Under the pieces are notes generated by a model, which saw only the letters and a program-made list of their open reading frames with translations, ran no database searches and was not told where the DNA came from. Source: Bacteroidota bacterium (GTDB lineage Bacteria; Bacteroidota; Bacteroidia; NS11-12g; UBA955). From it: a stretch of 46,105 nt of DNA. The stretch lies in NCBI GenBank assembly GCA_013205405.1, contig JABMMZ010000022.1:1-46105 (forward strand). Reading direction: 5' to 3'. This document shows positions 1-8,090 of the stretch, in pieces. Numbering within the stretch: the first letter of the stretch is position 1; every line of letters starts with the position of its first letter. A program made the position numbers and the translations under genes.

Positions 1-186
1 GAAGAAAAATATCAAAAAGATATTATTAAATTAGAACAAATTAAAAGTCAAGGATTAAGCCAAAAAAATATACAGGAAAGGACAAAATATTCTATTGAAT
101 TTCTTATAAAAATGCCAAATTTTATTGAAATTTGCTTCAATAACCTTGAGTTTTGTCCTAAATTTGGATATTTTTTAAGTATTTAA
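1..186 (+). CDS. 3' end of an unrecognised protein gene (partial)
   Basis: Frame 1 is open from the window edge to a TAA at 184-186, giving the last 61 residues of a protein. The first half is rich in Lys, Glu and Gln and could be helical or coiled coil. The second half is hydrophobic and aromatic and ends in YFLSI. I do not recognise the family. The lysine-rich helix followed by a short hydrophobic segment is loosely like the C-terminus of some Bacteroidota serine recombinases, but this is a weak resemblance and the tail could be frameshifted. No clear terminator follows before the next promoter. Confidence 0.35.
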   Translation, partial: EEKYQKDIIKLEQIKSQGLSQKNIQERTKYSIEFLIKMPNFIEICFNNLEFCPKFGYFLSI

Positions 187-253
187 TTTATTGATAATCA
201 GTTGTTTAAACTCTAATTATCCACATTGTCATATTAAATTTTTGTTAAATGTT

Positions 254-284
254 TTGTTTATTGGATTGTAGTACCGTATTTTTG
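254..284 (+). promoter_or_regulatory. Bacteroidota-type promoter of the OmpA-like gene
   Basis: The -7 box TATTTTTG (277-284) fits the Bacteroidota consensus TAnnTTTG, and a TTG at 254-256 lies 20 nt upstream as a -33 element. Transcription should start near 288-290, giving a leader of about 30 nt before the ATG at 318. Confidence 0.6.
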
Positions 285-317
285 CGGAGTAAATAAAAAA
301 GATAAAACTAGTTAAAA

Positions 318-1841
318 ATGAAACAAATAAAAATAACAATTTTAACCTTAAGTTTAGTATGTTTTGCAGTATTAGCAAATGCTCAAAATTCACTTAACAG
401 CGGATCAAGTAGTTCAGACACTCCTAAAATTTGGAAAAGACACCCTTATGCATTGCAAAAGTATAACAATGACACTAGAACATCAGATTCTGGTCAAAAT
501 TTACAAGCGTCTTATTTTCAAGACAGAAGAGCTAAAAAATGGACTTTAGGTTTATTAGCTGGTACATCAATATTTAATGGTGATGCCGATAAAAAACAAT
601 TGGGTTGGGATTTTGCACCATATGTAAAATATTCAATTTCTCAAACTTTTGCTTTAAGAGCTGAATACAACATTGCTAAATTAAGAGGAGAAAGAGATTA
701 TCAAAATCCAACTTTGTTTAAAGATAACTTTAAATTTACTAGTTTAGTGCAAGATTGGAATGTACAAATGCATTTTACTTTAGGTAATATATCATTTTTA
801 CGTCCATTACGTAAAACACAAATGTATTTATTTGCTGGTGTAGGTCAAGCTTCTTTCAAATCTAGTGCTTCATTTTTAGACCAAAGATTATTTACTGGAG
901 ATTATTATTTAACATCATACTATGGTCAAGGTACTCCAAATCCTAACTTAGGAAAAGATGTTGTAGAAATTTACCAAGGTAAAAATATGATTGTACCAAC
1001 AGGTTTAGGATTCAAACACTATTTAAGCAGTATGTTTGATTTAGGTTTAGAGTATAGACATACATGGTTAAGAAGCGATGATATTGATGTTTACAATACT
1101 GCTATTTGGCAAAACAGATGGTGGGATTCTTATGGTTTCCTAAGAGCTAGTTTCGGATGGAAATTCGGAGCTAAAAATCCTCAGCATTATGATTGGTTAA
1201 GTCCAGTTGAATCTATATATGATCAAATGACTGACGTTAAAAAGAAAGTAGATTGTTTAGGTAAAGATGATGACAATGATCACGTATCAAATTGTTTTGA
1301 TCAAGAAAATAATACGCCAGATAGCTGCATGGTATATGGTAACGGTATGGCTGTAGATACAGACAGAGACGGTATTCCTGATTGTAAAGATAAAGAAATC
1401 ACTGAAATGGATTGTGCAGTAGATGCTAATGGTGTTGCTATTGATTCTGATGGTGATGGTGTTGCTGATTGCAGAGACAGAGAATTGAATTCTTCTCCAG
1501 GAGCATTAGTAGATAGAAACGGAATAGAATTGAAATCTTGTTGCAATTGCGATAACATTATGTTCCCAGCTATTACAATTGGTAAAAATTGTTTAACTTA
1601 CGAAACTAAAATGATATTATATCAAGTAGCTGACAAAATGAAACAATGCCCAGACAAAAAATTAATAGTTAATGGCCCAGCAGGAAAATCATCTAAATAC
1701 AATGCTACAGGTAATACAAAATGTATGGATGAGGTTATTAAATTCTTAAACGAGAAATTTGGAATATCTCGCGATAGAATTATTACTAACTATAGCGGTG
1801 GTACTGAAAACAAAAATACAATTGAAGTTCAAATTCAATAA
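318..1841 (+). CDS. OmpA-family outer membrane protein with thrombospondin type 3 repeats
   Basis: 507-residue outer membrane protein. A signal peptide (about 1-22, ending in ANA before Q) precedes a beta-barrel-like region of about residues 70-285. Next come Asp-rich calcium-binding thrombospondin type 3 repeats (about 315-390, with DTDRDGIPDC and DSDGDGVADC) interrupted by many cysteines. An OmpA-like domain fills about 412-507. Family members usually tie the outer membrane to peptidoglycan. By eye, however, both canonical diaminopimelate ligands of the OmpA domain are missing here (Asp position near residue 454 is Pro, Arg position near 469 is Cys), so classical peptidoglycan anchoring is doubtful. 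The gene is monocistronic, with its own promoter and a strong terminator. Confidence 0.85.
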   Translation: MKQIKITILTLSLVCFAVLANAQNSLNSGSSSSDTPKIWKRHPYALQKYNNDTRTSDSGQNLQASYFQDRRAKKWTLGLLAGTSIFNGDADKKQLGWDFAPYVKYSISQTFALRAEYNIAKLRGERDYQNPTLFKDNFKFTSLVQDWNVQMHFTLGNISFLRPLRKTQMYLFAGVGQASFKSSASFLDQRLFTGDYYLTSYYGQGTPNPNLGKDVVEIYQGKNMIVPTGLGFKHYLSSMFDLGLEYRHTWLRSDDIDVYNTAIWQNRWWDSYGFLRASFGWKFGAKNPQHYDWLSPVESIYDQMTDVKKKVDCLGKDDDNDHVSNCFDQENNTPDSCMVYGNGMAVDTDRDGIPDCKDKEITEMDCAVDANGVAIDSDGDGVADCRDRELNSSPGALVDRNGIELKSCCNCDNIMFPAITIGKNCLTYETKMILYQVADKMKQCPDKKLIVNGPAGKSSKYNATGNTKCMDEVIKFLNEKFGISRDRIITNYSGGTENKNTIEVQIQ

Positions 1842-1860
1842 TTTAAATTTTAAAATACAG

Positions 1861-1892
1861 AAAAGTACTGATTTACTCAGTACTTTTTTTTT
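1861..1892 (+). terminator. Rho-independent terminator of the OmpA-like gene
   Basis: A perfect 11-bp stem, AAAAGTACTGA (1861-1871) with TCAGTACTTTT (1877-1887), encloses a 5-nt loop. The downstream arm runs into nine T residues (1884-1892). It lies 19 nt after the stop codon. Confidence 0.9.
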
Positions 1893-1988
1893 GTCTTAGT
1901 TTATTTATCTCAAATATTGTTTCAATTCTTTTTAAAAAATAGGTTAACTTATTGAACTATTTTGAAAATATAATCAGTATTAAAATAT

Positions 1989-1996
1989 TATATTTG
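1989..1996 (+). promoter_or_regulatory. -7 box abutting the start of the next gene
   Basis: TATATTTG fits TAnnTTTG and ends one base before the annotated ATG at 1998. Transcription would then begin inside the first codons. Either a leaderless mRNA uses the in-frame GTG at 2004, or the match is fortuitous. Confidence 0.4.
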
Positions 1997-1997
1997 C

Positions 1998-2798
1998 ATG
2001 ATTGTGTTTAAGAAATCTATCATTTTTATTTTTTTACTACTGTCTTTTAGTATGTCTGCCAAAGATATTAGAAATGATAGTGTTTCAAAAAATAAAATAA
2101 ATTTTCTGGATAACAGTATTTTATTTGGAGTAAGCTATGCTTATCAGCAACCAAGCGGTATGCTTTTAAAAAGATTTGGATTTAGTAATTCACTAGGGTT
2201 TAGTACTTCTTATAAGTTTGGACCAAATATTTTCATTCAAGGAGGAATAGATGTATTTTTTGGAAGTGATGTTAAAGAAACTGGTATTTTAGACTCTATA
2301 ACAGGACCAAGCGGCCAATTAATAGATGCTCAAGGTAATTTGATATCTGTAAAACTATATCAGCGTGGCTATGTTTGGCATTTTAATATTGGAAAAATTA
2401 TACCTTTGAGCAGAATGAATTTAAACTCTGGTTTATTATTTACAGGTGGCTGTGGTTTTATGCAACATAAAATTAAGTTCCAATATAGCAGAGGCACTGT
2501 GCCACAATTAGATGGTCAAAATTTTATGGGCTACGATAGACTTACCAATGGTCTTATGATAAGAGGCTTTGTTGGATACCAAAGAATTGACCCTTTGGGT
2601 ATGTTTAATTATTTTGCAGGCGTAGAATTTTTACAAGGCTATACTTATAATAGACGCTCTCTTAATTATGATACTAGAGTTAGAGAATTAGCAAGACGGA
2701 ACGATATATTAACAGGTATTAAAATCGGTATTATGGTAAAAATATCTGGCAAACAAGCAGGGAGAAAAAAGGGCGAAAACGATAATTTCTTTGAATAG
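1998..2798 (+). CDS. Outer membrane beta-barrel protein, function unknown
   Basis: 266 residues. A hydrophobic signal sequence (about 5-20, ending FSMSA before K) is followed by alternating aromatic and glycine strands typical of a small outer membrane barrel (GVSYAYQQPSG, FGPNIFIQGGIDVFF, FVGYQRIDPLG). The C-terminus is basic and then acidic rather than ending in the usual aromatic residue. I do not recognise a named family. The stop lies 6 nt before waaA, so the two are probably co-transcribed and the barrel may act in envelope or lipopolysaccharide-related work; that link is inference. ATG at 1998 directly follows a -7 box, so GTG at 2004 (losing two residues) is an alternative start that leaves the signal peptide intact. 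Confidence 0.7.
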   Translation: MIVFKKSIIFIFLLLSFSMSAKDIRNDSVSKNKINFLDNSILFGVSYAYQQPSGMLLKRFGFSNSLGFSTSYKFGPNIFIQGGIDVFFGSDVKETGILDSITGPSGQLIDAQGNLISVKLYQRGYVWHFNIGKIIPLSRMNLNSGLLFTGGCGFMQHKIKFQYSRGTVPQLDGQNFMGYDRLTNGLMIRGFVGYQRIDPLGMFNYFAGVEFLQGYTYNRRSLNYDTRVRELARRNDILTGIKIGIMVKISGKQAGRKKGENDNFFE

Positions 2799-2804
2799 AA
2801 AGAA

Positions 2805-4034
2805 ATGATAAAGTATCCTTATTTATTCATAGTTAATTTGATTGAATTCATTTTGCCTATGGCTTTGTTTTTTGCAAAAAATAAAAAAGTTATTGCTTTT
2901 ATCAAAGGGCGTCAATTAGTAATTCCAAAATTACAGAAACATACAAATCGTTATTGGTTCCATTGCGCTAGTTTAGGAGAATTTGAACAAGCTAAACCTC
3001 TTATAGAAGCTTTGAAACGATCGGAATTGAAAGCTAGTATTGTAATTTCATTTTTTTCACCTTCTGGTTATGAGCAGCAAAAGGATTATAAATTGGCTGA
3101 TTTAGTAATTTACTTACCATTAGATACGCCTAAAAACGCAAAAAAAATAATAGAATTGTTACAACCAAATGTGGTTGTTTTTATAAAATACGAAATTTGG
3201 TATTTCTTACTTAAAGCGTTATTTAACAAAAAAATTCCAGTGTATTTAATATCAGCTACTTTCAGGCCTAATCAATTTATTTTTTCTATTTGGGGTCGAT
3301 GGTTATTTAATTTGTTGCCCCAATATTCTAATATTTTTATTCAAGATATTACATCCTACAACCTTTTAAAAAGCAAAGAGTTAAATAATATTTTATTAAC
3401 AGGAGATACACGATTTGATAGGGTATTAGAGAACTCAAAAAATGTAATAACGAATGATATAATAGAAAAATTTAAAATCAATAAATTCTTAATCATATTA
3501 GGGAGTAGCTGGGAAATTGAAGAGGATTTAATATTTAATTACCTTTTATTAAAAAAAAGAATTGATTTTAAAGTATTAATAGCACCACATAATGCAGGCG
3601 AACTAAACATACAGTCTATTTTAAAAAAATTTGAAGTCTTCAAAGCACAACAATATACTAAATTTGATGAATCTAAAGAAACAAACATACTTATTTTAGA
3701 TACAATAGGACATTTAGCGTCTGCTTATTATTACGGCAATTTGGCTTTTATAGGAGGTGGTTTTACAGGCGCGTTGCATAATATATTAGAACCGCTTTCC
3801 TTTGGATTACTTGTTATAACTGGTCAAAATTTAAGTAAATTCCCTGAAGCGACTTTAGCTGAAAAAGAAGGTGTTTTAAGCGTGGTTTCTAGTCTTAATT
3901 TCAATCAACAAATTGATAGATTTTTAGCTTTGGATATTAAAAATCAAAAATTGCTGAATAACCAAGCGAAGGATTTTATCCTAAAAAACACTGGAGCTAC
4001 TGGTAAAGTGGCAGATATTATAAAAATAAGTTAG
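2805..4034 (+). CDS. waaA: 3-deoxy-D-manno-octulosonic acid (Kdo) transferase
   Basis: 409 residues, about the usual length for WaaA/KdtA. The enzyme transfers Kdo from CMP-Kdo to lipid IV-A in lipopolysaccharide synthesis at the cytoplasmic face of the inner membrane. An N-terminal membrane helix (about 4-23) anchors a GT-B fold. The family signature HCASLGEFEQ (53-62) contains the catalytic Glu (E59 here). Later signatures are ILGSSWEIEED, IAPHNAGE and the sugar-nucleotide region GGGFTGALHNILEPLSFG. It follows the barrel gene by 6 nt and shares an interlocked stop (TTAG, 4031-4034) with the convergent GH3-type gene, leaving no room for a separate terminator. Confidence 0.93.
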   Translation: MIKYPYLFIVNLIEFILPMALFFAKNKKVIAFIKGRQLVIPKLQKHTNRYWFHCASLGEFEQAKPLIEALKRSELKASIVISFFSPSGYEQQKDYKLADLVIYLPLDTPKNAKKIIELLQPNVVVFIKYEIWYFLLKALFNKKIPVYLISATFRPNQFIFSIWGRWLFNLLPQYSNIFIQDITSYNLLKSKELNNILLTGDTRFDRVLENSKNVITNDIIEKFKINKFLIILGSSWEIEEDLIFNYLLLKKRIDFKVLIAPHNAGELNIQSILKKFEVFKAQQYTKFDESKETNILILDTIGHLASAYYYGNLAFIGGGFTGALHNILEPLSFGLLVITGQNLSKFPEATLAEKEGVLSVVSSLNFNQQIDRFLALDIKNQKLLNNQAKDFILKNTGATGKVADIIKIS

Positions 4035-5584
4035 AAATTATTTTCAGAAATGTATTTTACCCACTCAATGTATTTATCATTTGTTAATACTCTTGGAAAC
4101 TTACTTTGAGAGCCATATTTGCCTTGCAACTGCATCCATTCTAAGAAAACTTTGCTTGGTAAGAGTTTTACAGATACATTTTTGAGTGCATGTTTTCTCT
4201 CTGTAAGGTAGTCATCATTTAATTCCATTAAGTACGAATCAATTTTAAGACCTACATCTTCGGCATTTATTTTAGCATCATCGCAAGCAATATACCACCG
4301 ATGAGCGTGCATTTGCCCTTCCGACTCTCCTTTTACAGTATATTCATTAATAGCAATATCAAGTGAGGTACTCAATTTCTCAATTGCTTTATTCATATTG
4401 TCTACACTAAGATGCTCTCCACATACACTTAAAAAATGTTTAGTTCTACCCGTAATTTTAATTTCACAGTCTTCTAAATCAACAAATTTTATGGTGTCGC
4501 CAATTAAATAACGCCAAGCTCCACTGCAAGTAGTAAGTAAAATAGCATATTCCTTATTCAATTCTACTTGTTTAATACTAAGCGCCAAGGCATTGGGTTT
4601 AATATTATTATTCTCATCAAAAAATTGCTCTGTAAATGGCACAAATTCGAAAAACATTCCATTTTTAAAGTTTAATTTCATTCCAACAGCATTTTTCTTA
4701 GTTTGAAAAGCTATAAATCCTTCTGATGCTAAATAGGTTTCTAAATACGTTATTGGTTTTTCTAATAGCGCATTCAAACTTTTTTTATAGGGTTCTATCG
4801 CCACTCCACCCCATAAGTAAATACTTAAATGTGGCCATAGGTCATGAATGGTTCTTAAGTTATAACGTTTTATTATTTGTTCAAACAAAATTTGTATCCA
4901 TGCAGGTACGCCCGCTATTAAAACTACGTCCCATTCTGGAGCTTCGTCTACCATTCTGTCTATCTTGTTCTGCCAATTTTTAACGCTTTTTATATCATTA
5001 GAAGGTTTTGAGAATCTTTCAAGCCAGTTTGGTACATTACTAGTTGTAATACCGCTTAAATCGCCCGCATAGGTTTTGCCTTCGTCATTAAAGTATAAGC
5101 TAGTACTACCGCCTAACATTAAATAGTTTTTTGTTAAATAATCTTTTGGAATGTCAGATTTAGCAATACTTATTACCTGCCTTAAACTGGCTCGTGTTAT
5201 AGATTTTATCATCTCATGCGATACAGGAATGTATTTACTACTTCCTTCAGATGTACCTGAGCTAAGCGCAAAATATTCTATTTTACCAGGCCACGAAATA
5301 TTTTCTTCACCATTATAAGCCTTTTGCCACCAATTATGCATGGTTGAATATTCAGAAATTGATACATTTTTTTGATACTCCTTGTAAACAAATTTTGAAT
5401 TTAGGACATTACTAAAGTTAAATTTTTTACCATATTTAGTATTTTCCGCTTTTAATAATAATTTTTTGAGTGTTCTTAACTGCTGTCTGTATGCTTTTTC
5501 TTGATTTAAAGAAAAAGGTTGGGCTAATCTTTTACCAGCACTCAGTAATTGGGTTATTATTTTTTTAGGGAAATAATTAGGCAT
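4031..5584 (-). CDS. GH3 auxin-responsive-family acyl-adenylating protein
   Basis: 517-residue member of the GH3 family, the adenylate-forming enzymes that in plants conjugate acyl acids to amino acids. The ATP-binding loop is SSGTSEGSSK (108-117). A second conserved block contains TCSGAWRYLIGDTIKF, followed by a GRTKHFLSVCGEHLS hinge of the ANL type. The bacterial substrate is unknown; the fold supports acyl-AMP formation but not a specific product. ATG at 5584 follows TTACTTTG, an imperfect -7 box, by 8 nt. The gene is convergent with waaA and divergent from the small gene at 5687. Confidence 0.85.
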   Translation of the reverse strand: MPNYFPKKIITQLLSAGKRLAQPFSLNQEKAYRQQLRTLKKLLLKAENTKYGKKFNFSNVLNSKFVYKEYQKNVSISEYSTMHNWWQKAYNGEENISWPGKIEYFALSSGTSEGSSKYIPVSHEMIKSITRASLRQVISIAKSDIPKDYLTKNYLMLGGSTSLYFNDEGKTYAGDLSGITTSNVPNWLERFSKPSNDIKSVKNWQNKIDRMVDEAPEWDVVLIAGVPAWIQILFEQIIKRYNLRTIHDLWPHLSIYLWGGVAIEPYKKSLNALLEKPITYLETYLASEGFIAFQTKKNAVGMKLNFKNGMFFEFVPFTEQFFDENNNIKPNALALSIKQVELNKEYAILLTTCSGAWRYLIGDTIKFVDLEDCEIKITGRTKHFLSVCGEHLSVDNMNKAIEKLSTSLDIAINEYTVKGESEGQMHAHRWYIACDDAKINAEDVGLKIDSYLMELNDDYLTERKHALKNVSVKLLPSKVFLEWMQLQGKYGSQSKFPRVLTNDKYIEWVKYISENNF

Positions 5585-5674
5585 TCTTTCTGCAAAGTAA
5601 AGAAATTTATCTAATATCTAAGGTATTTATTAGCTTATAAATTTTATAAACCGATATAATTAAAATATTTACAA

Positions 5675-5682
5675 TAAATTTG
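5675..5682 (+). promoter_or_regulatory. -7 box 4 nt from ATG (leaderless type)
   Basis: TAAATTTG matches TAnnTTTG exactly and ends 4 nt before the ATG at 5687. With the usual Bacteroidota spacing the transcript should start at or next to the start codon. No convincing -33 TTG is seen. Confidence 0.6.
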
Positions 5683-5686
5683 CAAA

Positions 5687-6031
5687 ATGAATAGTGAAAG
5701 TGGAGAAAACTGGAAAAAAATTATAGCATTTGTAGAAACAAATTTTAACAAAAAACCAGATATGAACGCTCTGCTTTTTTTAATCGGCATGAGAGAGTTA
5801 GGGAATATACCTGAAAATAATTTTAAAAAAGATGATAAAGTAAGTTTAATGCATATTGCTATTTGCAAAATACTAAGCTATAGTGGGCATTATGAACTTA
5901 AAGGAAAAGATGACGAAGGCTGGCCACATTGGGAATTAGTAAAACAAATGCCAAATATGAATACCTTTGAGCAAGAAACTTATATCAGAGAACATGTAAT
6001 CGAGTATTTTTTAGCCGAAGAAATTATTTAA
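5687..6031 (+). CDS. Small conserved-looking cytoplasmic protein, function unknown
   Basis: 114 residues without signal peptide or membrane segment. It looks mostly helical, with a conserved-looking motif region (DALLFLIGMRELG-like at the N-terminal third, GHYELKGKDDEGWPHWE in the middle). I do not recognise a family with a known role. It has a perfect -7 box 4 nt before its ATG and lies 23 nt upstream of the peptidyl-prolyl isomerase gene, so the two probably share a transcript. Acidic C-terminus (LAEEII). Composition and codon use match the neighbours. Confidence 0.75.
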   Translation: MNSESGENWKKIIAFVETNFNKKPDMNALLFLIGMRELGNIPENNFKKDDKVSLMHIAICKILSYSGHYELKGKDDEGWPHWELVKQMPNMNTFEQETYIREHVIEYFLAEEII

Positions 6032-6054
6032 ATTCGCACCAATAAAATATAACT

Positions 6055-7161
6055 ATGTATAAATTATCAAAATTAATTTTTGTTGCATTCATTGCAATTA
6101 TCCTTGAAGGATGTCCTAACTCAAATGCTACTCTTTCAGAAAAAGAATTAGCTGCTACCGATCCATTATTAATCGACAAAAATGCGCCACCAGTTGCAGT
6201 AGAACCAGCTAAATTTGATAAAACAGATTATATTCTGGCACATATCAAAACAAATAAAGGTGAAATAGTATGTGATTTAGAATTTGAAAAAACGCCTGTA
6301 ACTGTTGCTAATTTTATTGGTTTAGCTGAAGGAAAAATAGAAAATTCTTGCAAAACTTTAACTAAACCTTTTTATGATGGACTTACTTTTCATAGAGTAG
6401 TAGATAATTTTATGATACAAGGTGGCGACCCAAAGGGGAATGGTATGGGAGATCCAGGGTATAAATTTATGGATGAGTTTGATCCTACTTTAACATTCAA
6501 TACTTCTGGTATATTAGCAATGGCTAATTCAGGACCTGGTACCAATGGGTCTCAATTTTTTATTACTCACCTTCCTACCGAATTCTTAAATAATAAACAC
6601 ACAATTTTCGGTCATGTTGTTACGGGTCAAAATATTGTTAATGCTATAAAATCAGGCGACATTATGGAATCCATAACAATAGAAATAAAGGGCGATAAAG
6701 CAAATGCTTTTGATGCAGTAAGTGTATTTAAAAATAAAAAGGTTAAAACTACTGCAATTCCGGCATCTACGTTAAGTCAAGAATTACCTGAATTTAACAC
6801 TTGGGTAAAAAAGAATTATCCTAAAGCTAAAAAATATGGTGAAATGTACATTTTAGTTACACAAAAGGGTAGTGGTGCCATACCTAAAAATGGGCAACAA
6901 ATATCCGCAAATTATACTGGAAAATTTATTGATGGCAAAAAGTTTGATTCTTCTTTAGATGGTGGTGTACCATTTACCTTTAATTTAGGTGCTGGAATGG
7001 TAATAAAAGGTTGGGATGAAGGTTTTGCAAAACTTAATATTGGGAGTAAAGCCACATTGTTAATTCCTTATACTTATGGTTATGGCGAACAAGGTTCTCC
7101 TGGTAATATACCACCAAAAGCTACATTGGTATTTGATGTAGAATTAATGGGGGCAAAATAA
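6055..7161 (+). CDS. Cyclophilin-FKBP dual-domain peptidyl-prolyl isomerase lipoprotein
   Basis: 368 residues combining both main families of peptidyl-prolyl isomerase. A lipoprotein signal ends at Cys20 (lipobox ILEGC, with an unusual Glu at -2). The cyclophilin domain (about 58-215) keeps FHRVVDNFMIQGGDP and GTNGSQFFIT; the ligand-site Trp of cyclophilin A is replaced by Phe in PTEFLNNKHTIFG. The C-terminal FKBP domain (about 280-368) keeps the pocket residues in NYTGKFIDGKKFDSS, VIKGWDEGF and IPYTYGYGEQG. It probably assists folding of envelope proteins in the periplasm. Such cyclophilin-first fusions have been called CFBP dual-family immunophilins. It ends 2 nt from the convergent HIT gene. 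Confidence 0.92.
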   Translation: MYKLSKLIFVAFIAIILEGCPNSNATLSEKELAATDPLLIDKNAPPVAVEPAKFDKTDYILAHIKTNKGEIVCDLEFEKTPVTVANFIGLAEGKIENSCKTLTKPFYDGLTFHRVVDNFMIQGGDPKGNGMGDPGYKFMDEFDPTLTFNTSGILAMANSGPGTNGSQFFITHLPTEFLNNKHTIFGHVVTGQNIVNAIKSGDIMESITIEIKGDKANAFDAVSVFKNKKVKTTAIPASTLSQELPEFNTWVKKNYPKAKKYGEMYILVTQKGSGAIPKNGQQISANYTGKFIDGKKFDSSLDGGVPFTFNLGAGMVIKGWDEGFAKLNIGSKATLLIPYTYGYGEQGSPGNIPPKATLVFDVELMGAK

Positions 7162-7163
7162 AA

Positions 7164-7556
7164 TCAAAGATTTGCTTTTATACCATTTAGGGTAGTTTGA
7201 TATTCTTCAGTATTAAATTTTTTTCTTTCAGTAGTAAAATTTAAATCGCCTACCTTATTCATTGGTACTAAATGGATGTGTGCATGAGGCACTTCTAATC
7301 CAATTACTGCTATACCTATTTTTACACAAGGTATAGCTTTTTTTAGGGCTATTGCTATTTTTTTTGAATAAATATGTATTTCTCCTAATTGGGCATCAGG
7401 CATATCAAAAATATAATCCAATGGGTGCTTAGGAATAATAAGTGTATGTCCCTCAGCTAAAGGATTTACATCTAAAAAAGCTAAGAAGTTTTCTGTTTCA
7501 TGAATTTTATAGCATGGTATTTCACCACTTATAATTTTAGAAAATAGGGTGCTCAT
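7164..7556 (-). CDS. HIT family (HINT-like) nucleotide hydrolase/transferase
   Basis: 130-residue histidine triad protein of the HINT branch, which hydrolyses purine nucleoside phosphoramidates and similar adenylylated compounds. The triad HAHIHLVP lies at residues 91-98, where the middle His is the nucleophile. The N-terminal FSKIISGEIPCYKIHET and DVNPLAEGHTLIIPK blocks are typical. The N-terminal Zn-ligand Cys pair of some HINT proteins is absent. It starts 8 nt after greA and is almost certainly co-transcribed with it. The physiological substrate cannot be read from the sequence. Confidence 0.92.
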   Translation of the reverse strand: MSTLFSKIISGEIPCYKIHETENFLAFLDVNPLAEGHTLIIPKHPLDYIFDMPDAQLGEIHIYSKKIAIALKKAIPCVKIGIAVIGLEVPHAHIHLVPMNKVGDLNFTTERKKFNTEEYQTTLNGIKANL

Positions 7557-7564
7557 TTTTTAGT

Positions 7565-8038
7565 TTAAATAGAAATATTTAAAACTTCTAACTTTACAAG
7601 ACCTGCTGGAACTGTGACTTCAATAACATCTCCAATTTTTTTGCCCAATAAAGCAGAACCAATGGCAGATTTACTCGAAATACGTCCAACTTTTATGTCT
7701 GCTTCTTTTTCGGAGACAACAGTATATTCCATTTCTCTGTTGGCTATCAGATTTTTTACTTTTACTTTATGTAGAATATTTACTTTGCTATTGTCTAATT
7801 TAGTTTCGTCAAGCACTCTAGCATTAGCAAACATGGTTCTTAAGCCAGCTATTTTAGCTTCTAATAAGCCTTGTGCTTCTTTGGCTGCATCGTATTCAGC
7901 ATTTTCAGACAAATCACCTTTGTCTCTTGCTTCTGCTATTTGTGCGCTAATAGCAGGTCTTTGCACTTTTTGCAGATGTTCAATTTCTAATTTTAGTTTT
8001 TCAAAACCATCTTTGGTTAGATATACAATATCGCTCAT
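7565..8038 (-). CDS. greA: Transcription elongation factor GreA
   Basis: 157 residues, normal for GreA. It binds the RNA polymerase secondary channel and stimulates cleavage of backtracked RNA. The N-terminal coiled coil (about 1-75) carries the tip motif with acidic residues in ARDKGDLSENAEYDAAKEAQ, the D and E of which sit at the polymerase active site. The C-terminal FKBP-like domain follows (about 80-157, with VVSEKEADIKVGRIS and SAIGSALLGKKIGD). First gene of a greA-hit operon. Its perfect -7 box (8091-8098) lies upstream of a terminator-like hairpin, so the hairpin would sit at the 5' end of the greA mRNA. Confidence 0.97.
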   Translation of the reverse strand: MSDIVYLTKDGFEKLKLEIEHLQKVQRPAISAQIAEARDKGDLSENAEYDAAKEAQGLLEAKIAGLRTMFANARVLDETKLDNSKVNILHKVKVKNLIANREMEYTVVSEKEADIKVGRISSKSAIGSALLGKKIGDVIEVTVPAGLVKLEVLNISI

Positions 8039-8050
8039 ATTAATTATGTA

Positions 8051-8087
8051 AAAAAATAAGCGCTCTCAAGTTATTTTGAAAGCACTT
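8051..8087 (-). terminator. Terminator-like hairpin between the PorV-type gene and greA
   Basis: On the minus strand a 12-bp stem with two G-T wobbles (8087-8076 with 8069-8058) and a 6-nt loop is followed by A and then seven T residues (8056-8050). It can end the TonB receptor operon. The greA -7 box lies just upstream of it, so the same hairpin may also act in the greA leader. Confidence 0.75.
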
Positions 8088-8090
8088 ATG

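Noticed and set aside
1301-1558. An 85-codon open frame on the minus strand inside the OmpA-like gene
   Set aside because: It is the antisense reading of the Asp-rich calcium repeats and has no promoter or homology signal.
7614-8051. A 145-codon plus-strand frame
   Set aside because: It is antisense to greA, which is certain from its motifs.
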